The notes under the pieces were generated by a model. The model did not search any database, was not told the DNA's origin, and was given only the letters and a program-made list of their open reading frames with translations. Both the position numbers and the translations under genes were made by a program. This document shows positions 24,087-31,993 of a DNA stretch of 44,562 bases, piece by piece; position 1 is the stretch's first letter; each line of letters opens with the position of its first letter. This DNA comes from an uncultured Pelagibacteraceae bacterium. GTDB taxonomy: Bacteria; Pseudomonadota; Alphaproteobacteria; Pelagibacterales; Pelagibacteraceae. The DNA is taken from NCBI GenBank assembly GCA_902553465.1, contig CACDKW010000003.1:1-44562 (forward strand), written 5' to 3'.

Positions 24087-25390
24087 TGAAAAAAATATTA
24101 ATAATTTTAACTTTAAGTTTATTAGCTTCAAGCAATCTATTTGCTGAGAATTTAAATTGGTTTTTTAATAAGTGGCTTTCTGAAAACGGACATCATCAAT
24201 ATTTAAATGAGCAAGGATCTCACAATCTAAATATCAAAATAAAAAATAAAGCATTATCAGCTACTAATATTGCCTATCATTCAAACCCAAACAGAGATAC
24301 GCTGATTTATTATTTATGGAAATATTCATATAGAGATAGAAGTCAACATTTAAAAGAGTTTAAACCGACAAATAGTTCCTACGATTTTAAATTCAACTTA
24401 ATTGAGGATGAATTTATAAAAAAGCAAACGAAAACTGTAAAAAAGCAAATGAAAACCAAAGGTATCCTTAGTTATTTATATTATCAAGATGGTGAAGTAT
24501 TAATTGACGAACTTTCTCCTAAAGAAAGACTGGGAGAGTTTTTGAATAATGAAACAAAATTTTATTCAATGTCAATGAGTAAGTCAGTAACTTCTTATTT
24601 AGTAGGTCACGCAATATGTGAGGGTTATATTGATGGAGTTGATGCTAGAGTAAATGACTGGCCTATAATAAAAGATTCTCTTTATCATGATCAAAAATTA
24701 ATTAATTTTTTAAATATGAATACTGGTGATCAAAAATATATCGACGAGTTTAAGGATGGTACCAGTAAATTAGGCCCATATGAAGATAGGGATATTGCAA
24801 CAACCATGCGCTTTCACTTTAACAACCAAAATACAAAAAAATCTAAGGAAAGATACAATTACAATGGATTTGTCACTCAGTTAATTTTAAACTATATGAA
24901 ATTTAAAATCGGTGAAGATTATGACAAATTTTATAGCAGAGTTTTCAACGATAAAATAAAGATCAAAAATAGCATTCGTTATGGCTATACTAGTCTTAAA
25001 GAACATTTTGGAAATGGACATCCTAACATAATGGCAACGAGATTTGACTATCTTAGAATAGCAAAAGCTATAATGGATGATTATCAGAATGATACTTGTG
25101 TTGGAAAATATTTAAAAGAAATTTATGAAAGAAGAATACCAAAAGGAAGCAAAGAAAAAGAAGAGCCCTTATTTAATCGTACAAAATCATACGGGGGTCA
25201 ATTTCATATGGATTTTCCAGGATTAAAAGACAAAATTATATTTGGTATGGGCGGCTATGGTGGGAATATGATTTTAATTGATGTAGAAAATTCAAGAATA
25301 CTGGTTGTTAATTCACTCCATTATAATAATAAACAATATAAATATAATCACAAAAAACTACTACTAGATCCATTTAAAAAAGGAAAATAG
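24086..25390 (+). CDS. Secreted serine hydrolase, beta-lactamase/penicillin-binding-protein fold
   Basis: A 434-residue protein with a signal peptide (residues 1-20, ending SSNLFA) and class C beta-lactamase-like motifs: S163-M-S-K166 for the S-x-x-K nucleophile pair and YNYNG for the Y-x-N element. The N-terminal 110 residues look poorly conserved. It starts in a one-base overlap with the transporter ATPase gene, so it is translationally coupled to the importer. I infer periplasmic hydrolysis of an amide or ester (a peptide, lactam or nylon-oligomer-like substrate) that feeds the transporter. It is unlikely to be a resistance enzyme. Confidence 0.8.
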   Translation: MKKILIILTLSLLASSNLFAENLNWFFNKWLSENGHHQYLNEQGSHNLNIKIKNKALSATNIAYHSNPNRDTLIYYLWKYSYRDRSQHLKEFKPTNSSYDFKFNLIEDEFIKKQTKTVKKQMKTKGILSYLYYQDGEVLIDELSPKERLGEFLNNETKFYSMSMSKSVTSYLVGHAICEGYIDGVDARVNDWPIIKDSLYHDQKLINFLNMNTGDQKYIDEFKDGTSKLGPYEDRDIATTMRFHFNNQNTKKSKERYNYNGFVTQLILNYMKFKIGEDYDKFYSRVFNDKIKIKNSIRYGYTSLKEHFGNGHPNIMATRFDYLRIAKAIMDDYQNDTCVGKYLKEIYERRIPKGSKEKEEPLFNRTKSYGGQFHMDFPGLKDKIIFGMGGYGGNMILIDVENSRILVVNSLHYNNKQYKYNHKKLLLDPFKKGK

Positions 25391-25419
25391 ATTTTTAGTA
25401 AAAAAAATAAGGAGGAAAA

Positions 25420-25812
25420 ATGCCAATGTTTAAACCAATCTCAGAAAATGAAGCCACAGGAAAAGTTAAAGAAGTTTTTGATGAGATAAAAAGTACAAGA
25501 AAAATTACTGAAGTTCCAAATTTTTGGAAATATATTGCAAATAGCCCAGAAACTTTAGAAAGAACTTGGAAATCAACTTCACAAGTTATGAAACCAGGTG
25601 CATTAGATGGTGTAACAAAAGAATTAATTTATGTTGCAGTTTCAATGACAAATAGTTGTGAGTATTGTACTAAATCTCATACAGCTGCTGCAAAGAAAAA
25701 AGGTGCAACAGATGAGATGATCAAAGAAATGATTGATGTTATGGGTGTAGCTAATCAGAATAATAAATTAGTTGAAGCTTATGGTGTTGAAGTTGATGAA
25801 GTTTATAAGTGA
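25420..25812 (+). CDS. Carboxymuconolactone decarboxylase/AhpD-like protein
   Basis: A 130-residue AhpD-fold protein with the redox motif C80-E-Y-C83-x3-H87 (NSCEYCTKSH). That marks the peroxidase or disulfide-reducing branch of the family rather than true decarboxylases. A strong AAGGAGG ribosome site precedes the ATG. It follows the serine hydrolase by 29 bases and may share its transcript. It ends close to a convergent minus-strand gene. Confidence 0.88.
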   Translation: MPMFKPISENEATGKVKEVFDEIKSTRKITEVPNFWKYIANSPETLERTWKSTSQVMKPGALDGVTKELIYVAVSMTNSCEYCTKSHTAAAKKKGATDEMIKEMIDVMGVANQNNKLVEAYGVEVDEVYK

Positions 25813-25822
25813 TTTAATAAAC

Positions 25823-26383
25823 TTATTTCATGATTTTGTATTCAAAGTTTTGAGTACTTTCGTTTACTTGTACTTCTATCGCCCCATTTCTTAAATGAAA
25901 TTTTCTAGCCATATCTGTTAGAGGAGACAAAGTAACCAATCTATTTAAGTGGTTAGATTTTTTAATAATTTTAAAAACTTCCTTAACTATCAGTTTCCCA
26001 CCGCCTTTTTTTGTTGACCAAACAGTATATGCAATTGCTATTTTACCTACTTTTTGATCTCTATGAGCACTTTGTAAAAATGCATCTTGGCTCAAAAGAT
26101 CTAATTCTTTAACCGTTTTTGGTATCTTATTAGTAAAAGCAAAACACATAACAGCGTGTATTTCGTCTTTATATTTAACTCCATATATTTTTCTTCCATA
26201 GCTAGTTCTAAAATCATTATCCAATTCTGGTCTTACTGGATCTTTAGAAGTATCACACTCTTTCAACTCAATTAACTCTGCACCTTTTATCCAATCAAAG
26301 AAATTTTTGACATTTTTTTTTATATCAATTTTTCCTTTTCTTAGACGAGCTTTAATTCTGTATTTATTTATTCGTGTAATCAT
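25823..26383 (-). CDS. Hypothetical protein, possible GNAT-fold acyltransferase
   Basis: A 186-residue protein I cannot assign firmly. The middle to C-terminal half (AVMCFAFT, then GKIAIAYTVWSTKKGGGKLIVKEVFKIIKK, LVTLSPLTDMARKFHLRNGA) has the strand-helix-strand order and FHLRNGA ending seen in GNAT acetyltransferases, where the last helix reads like 'A..FY...GF'. The usual R/Q-x-x-G-x-G/A coenzyme loop is not clear (STKKGGGK may stand in). No signal peptide or membrane segment. It stands alone, convergent with the AhpD-like gene. Confidence 0.55.
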   Translation of the reverse strand: MITRINKYRIKARLRKGKIDIKKNVKNFFDWIKGAELIELKECDTSKDPVRPELDNDFRTSYGRKIYGVKYKDEIHAVMCFAFTNKIPKTVKELDLLSQDAFLQSAHRDQKVGKIAIAYTVWSTKKGGGKLIVKEVFKIIKKSNHLNRLVTLSPLTDMARKFHLRNGAIEVQVNESTQNFEYKIMK

Positions 26384-26464
26384 AAAGGGAATATTAATTA
26401 CTTTTGGTTAAATTAAATAACAATGCTATTTTAGAAAATCAGGTATGCAATTTCTAATTTTATT

Positions 26465-27379
26465 TTAATCTATTGGGTAATTCCAAGCATCACCCCCAAT
26501 AACTTTTGATATGGCAGAGAAATCTTTTGTATCATTACCTTCTTTGCAGAATTTATCATAAATTTCCAAAGCCATGTTTGCAAGTGGAGTAGAAGCATTT
26601 ACTTGTTTTGAACATTCATTTGCTAACTTTAAATCTTTATTCATCATACCCGCTGAAAATCCAGGTCGATATTTATTACTCGAAGGCGTTCCATCAATTA
26701 ATCCTGGCAAAGGTGGATAAACTGAAATTGGCCAACTATTACCAGAAGCGTTTTTCATTATCTCATGAACTTTTTTAATATCTATATTTAACCTTTTAGC
26801 TAACATTAAAGATTCAGATGCTGCAATCATTGTTATTCCTAAAGACATATTGTTGCAAATTTTTGCACCATTACCACTTCCAAGATCACCAGCATGGAAT
26901 ATATTTTTCCCCATAATTTTTAACAATGGTAAAGCAAGATCAAAAGCTTCTTTAGTTCCACCTACCATAATATTTAAAGTTGCTTTTTCAGCACCCATGA
27001 TGCCTCCGCTAACTGGAGCATCAATCATCTTAATACCATTTTCATTAGCTTTTTTTCCTATCTCAATTGATGTTTGAATATCAATTGTAGAACAATCAAT
27101 AAGAAGACAATTTTTAGAAACTTTATTAATTATACCTTTCTCTCCTAAGTAAACATCCTTTGAATTTTTTCCTTCAGGTAACATTGTAATTACAGTTGTT
27201 ACTTCATTAGTAATTAAATCATTTAAATTTTCTACAACATCTAATTTTTTTTCTTTTGCTTTTTCAATCATATTTTTTGAAACATCAAAAACTTTTACTT
27301 TTTTCCCCGCTTTAACTAAATTATTTGCCATTGGGTTTCCCATATTACCAACCCCAATGAACGCTATTAGTTCAGACAT
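26465..27379 (-). CDS. 3-hydroxyisobutyrate dehydrogenase-family oxidoreductase
   Basis: A 304-residue NAD(P)-dependent beta-hydroxyacid dehydrogenase. The N-terminal nucleotide-binding block IAFIGVGNMGNPMANNLVKAGK, the substrate-site DAPVSGGIMGAEKATLNIMVGG and the catalytic-Lys region GSGNGAKICNNM are all present. Candidates are 3-hydroxyisobutyrate dehydrogenase or tartronate-semialdehyde reductase. It is the last gene of a ten-gene operon, with a strong AGAAGGAG ribosome site 21 bases after the SMR pair. Confidence 0.93.
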   Translation of the reverse strand: MSELIAFIGVGNMGNPMANNLVKAGKKVKVFDVSKNMIEKAKEKKLDVVENLNDLITNEVTTVITMLPEGKNSKDVYLGEKGIINKVSKNCLLIDCSTIDIQTSIEIGKKANENGIKMIDAPVSGGIMGAEKATLNIMVGGTKEAFDLALPLLKIMGKNIFHAGDLGSGNGAKICNNMSLGITMIAASESLMLAKRLNIDIKKVHEIMKNASGNSWPISVYPPLPGLIDGTPSSNKYRPGFSAGMMNKDLKLANECSKQVNASTPLANMALEIYDKFCKEGNDTKDFSAISKVIGGDAWNYPID

Positions 27380-27400
27380 ATTTTTCTCCTTCTATTAAAT

Positions 27401-27736
27401 TTAATTTACTTTACCAAGTAAATTTACAATTAAGACTCCTGCTATAATTAAAATAATTCCAATTAAACCATATGCGTTGGGCATTTGATTATATTTAACA
27501 ATCCCAAAAATTAGTATTGATGCAACTGTAACTGCACTGTAAGTGGCATATGCAAAACCAACTGGGATTGCAGACATTCCTTTTGCAAGCGAAAACATAG
27601 TTACACACATTAAAAGTATGCAAGCAACAGATGGTGTAAGTTTAGTAAATCCATCAGAAATTTTTGCAAAACTGTTTGCAGTTATTCCACAAGATATTGC
27701 GATAAATAAAAAAATATATCCTGTGAATGGTTTCAT
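27401..27736 (-). CDS. Small multidrug resistance (SMR)-family membrane protein, copy 1, lacking the conserved Glu
   Basis: A 111-residue four-helix SMR protein. It aligns by eye with EmrE throughout (KISDGFTKLTPS, AIPVGFAYATYSAV, IAGVLIVNLLGK). However, the membrane glutamate essential for proton/drug exchange (EmrE Glu14) falls at Gly17, and EmrE Trp63 is Tyr66. No other acidic residue lies in helix 1. It abuts the second SMR gene, so the two probably form a heterodimer. Transport by the usual proton-exchange mechanism is doubtful. Confidence 0.88.
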   Translation of the reverse strand: MKPFTGYIFLFIAISCGITANSFAKISDGFTKLTPSVACILLMCVTMFSLAKGMSAIPVGFAYATYSAVTVASILIFGIVKYNQMPNAYGLIGIILIIAGVLIVNLLGKVN

Positions 27737-28072
27737 TTAATTGGCTTTTCCTAATAAGTTAACTATTAAAACTCCAGCTATAATTAAGGCAAGACCTATC
27801 ATAGTATAAAGATCAGGAATTTGTTTGAATTTATACATTCCTACAATTGTTGTTGCTATAATACAAAGTCCCGCGAATGAAGCATAAGTTATTCCAACAG
27901 GAATTGTTTTCATAACAAGTGACAATGTATACATACAACCAACAATAGTTACTGCAGTAATAACACTAGGCAACAATAGTGTGAAACCTTGTGCACCCTT
28001 AGCAAAACCATTTGATGCAGTCCCCAAAACAACCGCAACAATTAAAATTATATAAGCAGATATATTAGTCAC
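27737..28072 (-). CDS. Small multidrug resistance (SMR)-family membrane protein, copy 2, lacking the conserved Glu
   Basis: A 111-residue partner of the preceding SMR protein, with the same length and the same C-terminal LIIAGVLIVNLLGK. EmrE Glu14 again corresponds to Gly17 (VVLGTASNGFAK) and Trp63 to Phe. Paired SMR genes usually make obligate heterodimers with opposite topology. Charge bias was not computed. It lies 15 bases after the DUF2798 gene and directly before copy 1. Confidence 0.88.
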   Translation of the reverse strand: MTNISAYIILIVAVVLGTASNGFAKGAQGFTLLLPSVITAVTIVGCMYTLSLVMKTIPVGITYASFAGLCIIATTIVGMYKFKQIPDLYTMIGLALIIAGVLIVNLLGKAN

Positions 28073-28087
28073 AACTAAAGATTATTA

Positions 28088-28309
28088 TTAATTGGTAATT
28101 TTATCTACAAATTTTTTTGTTGGTGGACCCACAACTAGAGATGTAATTATTGCTATTGGTAAACTTACTGACCATGCTTTAAAAAATCTTTGAGCATATT
28201 CACTATCCATTCCAGTATTAATATATGTAATAATTAAGGTCATAAACAAGCTCATTCCAAAACCCATAATTAAAATGAAAATAAAATTAGAATATTTTTT
28301 TTTGAACAT
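28088..28309 (-). CDS. DUF2798 family small membrane protein
   Basis: A 73-residue protein with two predicted membrane helices. The C-terminal VGPPTKKFVDKI block and the N-terminal FIFILIMGFGMSLFMTLIIT helix match the DUF2798 pattern. Function unknown in the family. It is the third of four consecutive small membrane proteins when the SMR pair and the gene upstream are counted. Confidence 0.8.
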   Translation of the reverse strand: MFKKKYSNFIFILIMGFGMSLFMTLIITYINTGMDSEYAQRFFKAWSVSLPIAIITSLVVGPPTKKFVDKITN

Positions 28310-28321
28310 TTTTTTACCAGT

Positions 28322-28540
28322 TTATAGATGAAATATTAAAAAATAAAAATAAATTATCCACGAAATAAAACATGCTAATGTAACAAATAAAATAGTTATT
28401 CCTGTTATTGTATCATTATTGTATTTTTTATTTACTTTTTTTCTCCAACTTTCTGGATACAATGGAAGTGTGAATGCATAAATGATTAAAAATAAATTAA
28501 ATGCAGTAACAAATATACAAAAAAAAAATAACTGATCCAT
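28322..28540 (-). CDS. Small two-helix membrane protein, unknown
   Basis: A 72-residue hydrophobic protein with helices at about residues 3-25 and 47-70, joined by a basic stretch (SWRKKVNKKYNN). I do not recognise the family. An in-frame TTG 15 bases upstream exists, but the ATG at 28540 overlaps the stop of the preceding isomerase gene by one base (TAATG), the coupling used throughout this operon, so I chose it. Confidence 0.7.
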   Translation of the reverse strand: MDQLFFFCIFVTAFNLFLIIYAFTLPLYPESWRKKVNKKYNNDTITGITILFVTLACFISWIIYFYFLIFHL

Positions 28541-29130
28541 TATTTTTTGGACCAATTTATAGCATCTTCCATTCTATCGTCTCCCCAAAAAATCTCATTA
28601 TTAACTATAAATGATGGACTGCCAAAAACTTTATTGTTACGTGCGCTATCTGTATTTGACAAAAATTCTTTTTCTATTCCTTCGGAATTTGCATTTAAAA
28701 TGACTTTATCTTTATCTAGTTTTAGTTCGGAACATATTTCAGAAATATTAGGCTCTACTGCAGGCTCTTTATTTTCTTGAAACCATCTTTTGTAAGTGAG
28801 CCTTACATAATCAACTCCCCAACCTTCTTTTAAACCAAGTATTGCAAGTTTATTCGCTAGGTCAAATTGAGTTAATGGATACGGTACAGGAGTTTTTGCA
28901 GAAAAACCATAACCTTCTGCTCTTCTTTCAATATCTCTCCACATGTAATCAACTTTACTTTTTTTATCATCTGGAAAAGGATGGTTATTCATTTCATTCA
29001 TTATTATTCTTACACTGAATGGTTTCCAATTAAATTTTACACCATGTTTTTTTTCAACATCTAAAATTCTTGTTACAGAAAGATATGTGTATGTACTTCC
29101 AATGGAAAAATAAAAATCAATATTACTCAT
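28540..29130 (-). CDS. 2-hydroxychromene-2-carboxylate isomerase family (GST-kappa/DsbA-like)
   Basis: A 196-residue thioredoxin-fold protein of the HCCA isomerase/GST kappa group. Blocks are IDFYFSIGSTYTYLSV at the N-terminus, KFNWKPFSV, the PYPLTQFDLANKLAILG segment and FGSPSFIVNNEIFWGDDRM at the C-terminus. The DsbA CxxC is absent; a Ser sits in its place, as in the isomerase. Characterised members use glutathione in naphthalene or aromatic-acid breakdown. It abuts the VOC gene in the same operon. Confidence 0.88.
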   Translation of the reverse strand: MSNIDFYFSIGSTYTYLSVTRILDVEKKHGVKFNWKPFSVRIIMNEMNNHPFPDDKKSKVDYMWRDIERRAEGYGFSAKTPVPYPLTQFDLANKLAILGLKEGWGVDYVRLTYKRWFQENKEPAVEPNISEICSELKLDKDKVILNANSEGIEKEFLSNTDSARNNKVFGSPSFIVNNEIFWGDDRMEDAINWSKK

Positions 29131-29514
29131 TTAACCTAAAACGCATCTGGCTGTAATTTTATTACCGTCATGGTCACGGACATAACCATAATAATTTCCA
29201 TCTGATCTTAATCCTGGAGCTCCTTCATCAACAACCCCATTTTCTAGTGCTGTTTTATGAAATTTATCTACCGCCTCTTTCGATTCAGCTGCCAAAGCAA
29301 CCATTGTACCGTTTCCTGCGTTAGCATTTTCTTTATTGTGAGGTTTTGTAATATAAAACTTTGCTCCATCATCTTCACTATAGCCATATCCAATATATCT
29401 TTCTGTTACGGTAACTCTTTTCATTTTAAGATGAGCTAATATAGCATCGTAAAACTTACTTGATTTTTCAAGATCATTAGTCCCAACCATTACAAAACCA
29501 ATTGCTTTATTCAT
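29131..29514 (-). CDS. VOC family (glyoxalase/dioxygenase fold) protein
   Basis: A roughly 127-residue single VOC domain pair: FVMVGTNDLEKSSKFYDAIL at the N-terminus and GNYYGYVRDHDGNKITARC at the C-terminus, typical of lactoylglutathione-lyase-like proteins. A TTG at 29520 is in frame, but AAAGA sits about 7 bases before the ATG at 29514, so I prefer that start. Substrate unknown; with a GST-kappa-type isomerase alongside, a glutathione-linked reaction is possible. Confidence 0.85.
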   Translation of the reverse strand: MNKAIGFVMVGTNDLEKSSKFYDAILAHLKMKRVTVTERYIGYGYSEDDGAKFYITKPHNKENANAGNGTMVALAAESKEAVDKFHKTALENGVVDEGAPGLRSDGNYYGYVRDHDGNKITARCVLG

Positions 29515-29523
29515 TAACAATCT

Positions 29524-29844
29524 TTATTTAGGCATTGGAGTTGCACCAGTTTCCAAAGCAATTATCTTACCATCTTTGTACTTATAAACTGCCATTACAG
29601 CCTCAACATTTCCATCATCAAATGTTACAAATGCATGGTGTATGCCGACTTCATTATTTTCATAAACAATTCTTGTTTTATCTTGTTTAATGTCACCACT
29701 CATCGCCCATTTGATTACATCAGCTTTGCTTAAAGAATTACCTGATTTGTGCATTGTAAATTTAAAATCATCATGCAAAAGCTCATTCATAGCTGCTTCA
29801 TCTTTATTTGTCATTGCAGCACTGTATTTTTCTAAAATAGACAT
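29524..29844 (-). CDS. SnoaL-like/NTF2-fold protein
   Basis: A 106-residue protein with the NTF2-like pattern: an N-terminal helix pair (ILEKYSAAMTNKDEAAMNELLHDDFKFT) followed by strands ending in DGNVEAVMAVYKYKDGKIIALE. Such small pockets act as isomerases, cyclases or ligand binders. It follows the DUF1330 gene by one base and is probably co-translated. Confidence 0.78.
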   Translation of the reverse strand: MSILEKYSAAMTNKDEAAMNELLHDDFKFTMHKSGNSLSKADVIKWAMSGDIKQDKTRIVYENNEVGIHHAFVTFDDGNVEAVMAVYKYKDGKIIALETGATPMPK

Positions 29845-29845
29845 A

Positions 29846-30136
29846 TTATTTTGCTCCTTTAATTATTATTACATTTCCGACAGAGTTATCTAGCCGTATC
29901 TGTCTTACCGGTTTGTATTCTTCAGAATTATAAAACTCTAAAGCTTTTTCGTAAGAAGGAAATTTAACAACAACTGTTCTAGGTAGTTTCCATTCTCCTT
30001 CAACACATTGGTAATCTCCACCTCTTACTAAGTATTCTCCCCCATACTTTGCAACTATTCCTGAAGCTTGTGCTTTATAGTTTTCATATTCTTCTGGATT
30101 AGTTACTTCTATTTGAAATATTGCGTATCCTATCAT
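29846..30136 (-). CDS. DUF1330 family protein
   Basis: A 96-residue ferredoxin-like dimeric alpha+beta protein. DUF1330 hallmarks are IFQIEVTNPEEYENYK, IVAKYGGEYLVRGG and FPSYEKALEFYNSEEYKPVRQIR. Function unknown in the family. It is the second gene of the operon, 12 bases after the first. Confidence 0.88.
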   Translation of the reverse strand: MIGYAIFQIEVTNPEEYENYKAQASGIVAKYGGEYLVRGGDYQCVEGEWKLPRTVVVKFPSYEKALEFYNSEEYKPVRQIRLDNSVGNVIIIKGAK

Positions 30137-30148
30137 TTTTATTAATCC

Positions 30149-30445
30149 TTATAGATTAACTTTACTCAATTCATACATTTCAACAACTTCGATACATTCA
30201 TCAAAAATAGGTTTTGCAATCGGGTTATTACCTGAAGCAAACTTCTTCATTTCTTCTTCATTATGAACTGAGACTTTAAACATAACATAACTTTTATCTG
30301 GCCCTATTCCAGGAACTGTTTTTTCAACATGAGCAACAGTTTTTCTTACTGCCATTCCCTCATCTGATTGCATAAATCCCATGAATTTTTCAAATTTTCC
30401 TTCACCAGATTTAATTCTTGCTATTGCAAGCATTTCTTTTTCCAT
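30149..30445 (-). CDS. Small alpha+beta-barrel-like protein, unknown, first gene of the operon
   Basis: A 98-residue protein that looks like another dimeric alpha+beta barrel or monooxygenase-like domain: a strand (MLAIARIKSG), a helix (EGKFEKFMGFMQSDEG), then strands including KSYVMFKVSVHNEEEM and a final EVVEMYEL. I cannot place it in a named family. A strong AGGAGG ribosome site precedes its ATG, and an inverted repeat lies 44-63 bases upstream. It leads the ten-gene operon. Confidence 0.7.
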   Translation of the reverse strand: MEKEMLAIARIKSGEGKFEKFMGFMQSDEGMAVRKTVAHVEKTVPGIGPDKSYVMFKVSVHNEEEMKKFASGNNPIAKPIFDECIEVVEMYELSKVNL

Positions 30446-30488
30446 ATTTTCCTCCTAATTTTTTTAGTTTATTTTGTATAGAATATTA

Positions 30489-30508
30489 TTGTAACAACTT
30501 TATTACAA
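30489..30508. promoter_or_regulatory. Inverted repeat upstream of the ten-gene operon
   Basis: TTGTAA-CAACTTTA-TTACAA forms perfect 6-base arms with an 8-base spacer. It lies 44-63 bases before the first start codon (30445), where an operator overlapping a promoter would be. In such AT-rich DNA a chance match is possible. Confidence 0.4.
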
Positions 30509-30551
30509 AGCTGCTATGCGAAATTTTGTGAACACTCTGAAGTTGCAAATA

Positions 30552-31244
30552 TTATATTTGATTTAGAGTCAAACCTTTTACATTAGCTGGAACAGCAACA
30601 TCCATCATTTTAGGGTTTGCTAATTTTAAATTATTCATAATTTCAGCATACTGTTCTTTTGAACTAACTTGCAGGCGTGGATTATTGTTTTTTTCGTTTT
30701 CAATAGTTGAATATTTTTTTCCATTGTAATCATGAGCTGGATATACCAATGTTTCTTTTGGTAATTTTAACAATTTATTAAACAATGAATCATAAGCATC
30801 TTCTGAACTACCATTTTGAAAATCTGTTCTTCCTGTTCCGTTTATTAAAAGAGTATCACCGGTAAAAACCCTATCATTCATTAAATAGCTATAAGAACAA
30901 TCCGTATGTCCGGGTGTATATATTGCCTTAAGTTCTATTTTTTCTACATTTATTTTTTCACTATCCTTTATTCTTAAGTCAATTACTTCAGACTTAGACT
31001 TTTCCCCCATAATTCTTGCGCAGTTAGTTCTTTTATTTAATTCATTTAAACCTGTTATATGATCAGCGTGGATATGAGTGTCTATTACTTTAACCAATTT
31101 TAATTCTAAATTTTTTAATACCTTTATATATTCATCGGTATGTTCAATTACTGGATCTATAATTAAAGCCTCTCGACCTTTGCCACTTGATATAATGTAA
31201 GTGTAGGTTGAAGATTTCGTATCGAATAATTGCTCAAATATCAT
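30552..31244 (-). CDS. Persulfide dioxygenase-like metallo-beta-lactamase-fold hydrolase
   Basis: A 230-residue MBL-fold protein of the ETHE1/Blh persulfide dioxygenase type. The metal motif is H57-x-H59-x-D61-H62 (THIHADHITG); further ligands are H113 (PGHTDCSYSY), D130 (FTGDTLL) and the His of YPAHDYNG. The GTGRTDFQ block is characteristic of persulfide dioxygenases as opposed to glyoxalase II. It would oxidise glutathione persulfide to sulfite. It is divergent from the peroxiredoxin gene, sharing an 84-base promoter region. Confidence 0.9.
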   Translation of the reverse strand: MIFEQLFDTKSSTYTYIISSGKGREALIIDPVIEHTDEYIKVLKNLELKLVKVIDTHIHADHITGLNELNKRTNCARIMGEKSKSEVIDLRIKDSEKINVEKIELKAIYTPGHTDCSYSYLMNDRVFTGDTLLINGTGRTDFQNGSSEDAYDSLFNKLLKLPKETLVYPAHDYNGKKYSTIENEKNNNPRLQVSSKEQYAEIMNNLKLANPKMMDVAVPANVKGLTLNQI

Positions 31245-31328
31245 TGATAATATTAAACACTATAAAAAATTGCATAGCAAATCAATCTTGATTATAATTA
31301 TTCTAAAATAAATTCGAAGGAGAATTAA

Positions 31329-31991
31329 ATGACATTAAAAATTAATAGTTTAGCTCCAGACTTTACAGCTGAAACTTCTGAAGGAAAATTATCATTTCAT
31401 GAGTGGCTAGGGGATAGTTGGGGTGTTTTATTTTCGCATCCAAAAGATTTTACACCAGTTTGTACTACTGAACTTGGTGCTTTAGCCAAAATGAAACCAG
31501 AGTTTGAAAAAAGAAATGTTAAAGTTATGGGTTTAAGTGTAGATCCAGTATCAGACCATGTTAAATGGTTAGATGACATTAAGGATGTTTGTGGATTAAA
31601 ACCAAATTATCCTATTGTAGCAGATGAAAAATTAGAAGTTGCAAAACTTTACAACATGCTCGAAGGAGATGCTGGAACAACATCTATGGGACGTACCGCT
31701 GTTGATAACGAAACAGTAAGAACTGTTTATGTTATTAGACCAGATAAAAGAATTGGATTATTTTTAACTTATCCAATGACAACTGGACGTAACTTTAATG
31801 AAATACTAAGAACAATTGACTCTATGCAGCGAACTGCTAAGCATAAAATTGCTACACCAGCTGATTGGAAACCAGGTGAAAAAGTTATTATTGTTCCAAA
31901 AGTAACTAACGAAGAAGCAAAAAAAATATATCCAGATGGTTGGGAAACTATAAAACCTTATTTGCGTAAGGTTCCAGACCCAGTAAAATAG
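31329..31991 (+). CDS. 1-Cys peroxiredoxin (Prx6 type)
   Basis: A 220-residue Prx6-family peroxiredoxin. C45 in DFTPVCTTELG is the peroxidatic cysteine. The block GLSVDPVSDHVKWLDDI and the C-terminal extension (GEKVIIVPKVTNEEAKKIYPDGW) are Prx6-specific. It reduces hydroperoxides. The nearby sarcosine oxidase and flavin monooxygenase both produce or can leak hydrogen peroxide, but no direct link is shown. Ribosome site AAGGAG precedes the ATG. Confidence 0.95.
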   Translation: MTLKINSLAPDFTAETSEGKLSFHEWLGDSWGVLFSHPKDFTPVCTTELGALAKMKPEFEKRNVKVMGLSVDPVSDHVKWLDDIKDVCGLKPNYPIVADEKLEVAKLYNMLEGDAGTTSMGRTAVDNETVRTVYVIRPDKRIGLFLTYPMTTGRNFNEILRTIDSMQRTAKHKIATPADWKPGEKVIIVPKVTNEEAKKIYPDGWETIKPYLRKVPDPVK

Positions 31992-31993
31992 AT

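Noticed and set aside
24086-25390. Beta-lactam resistance gene
   Set aside because: S-x-x-K and Y-x-N motifs occur widely in non-resistance serine hydrolases, and its coupling to a peptide importer favours a catabolic role.
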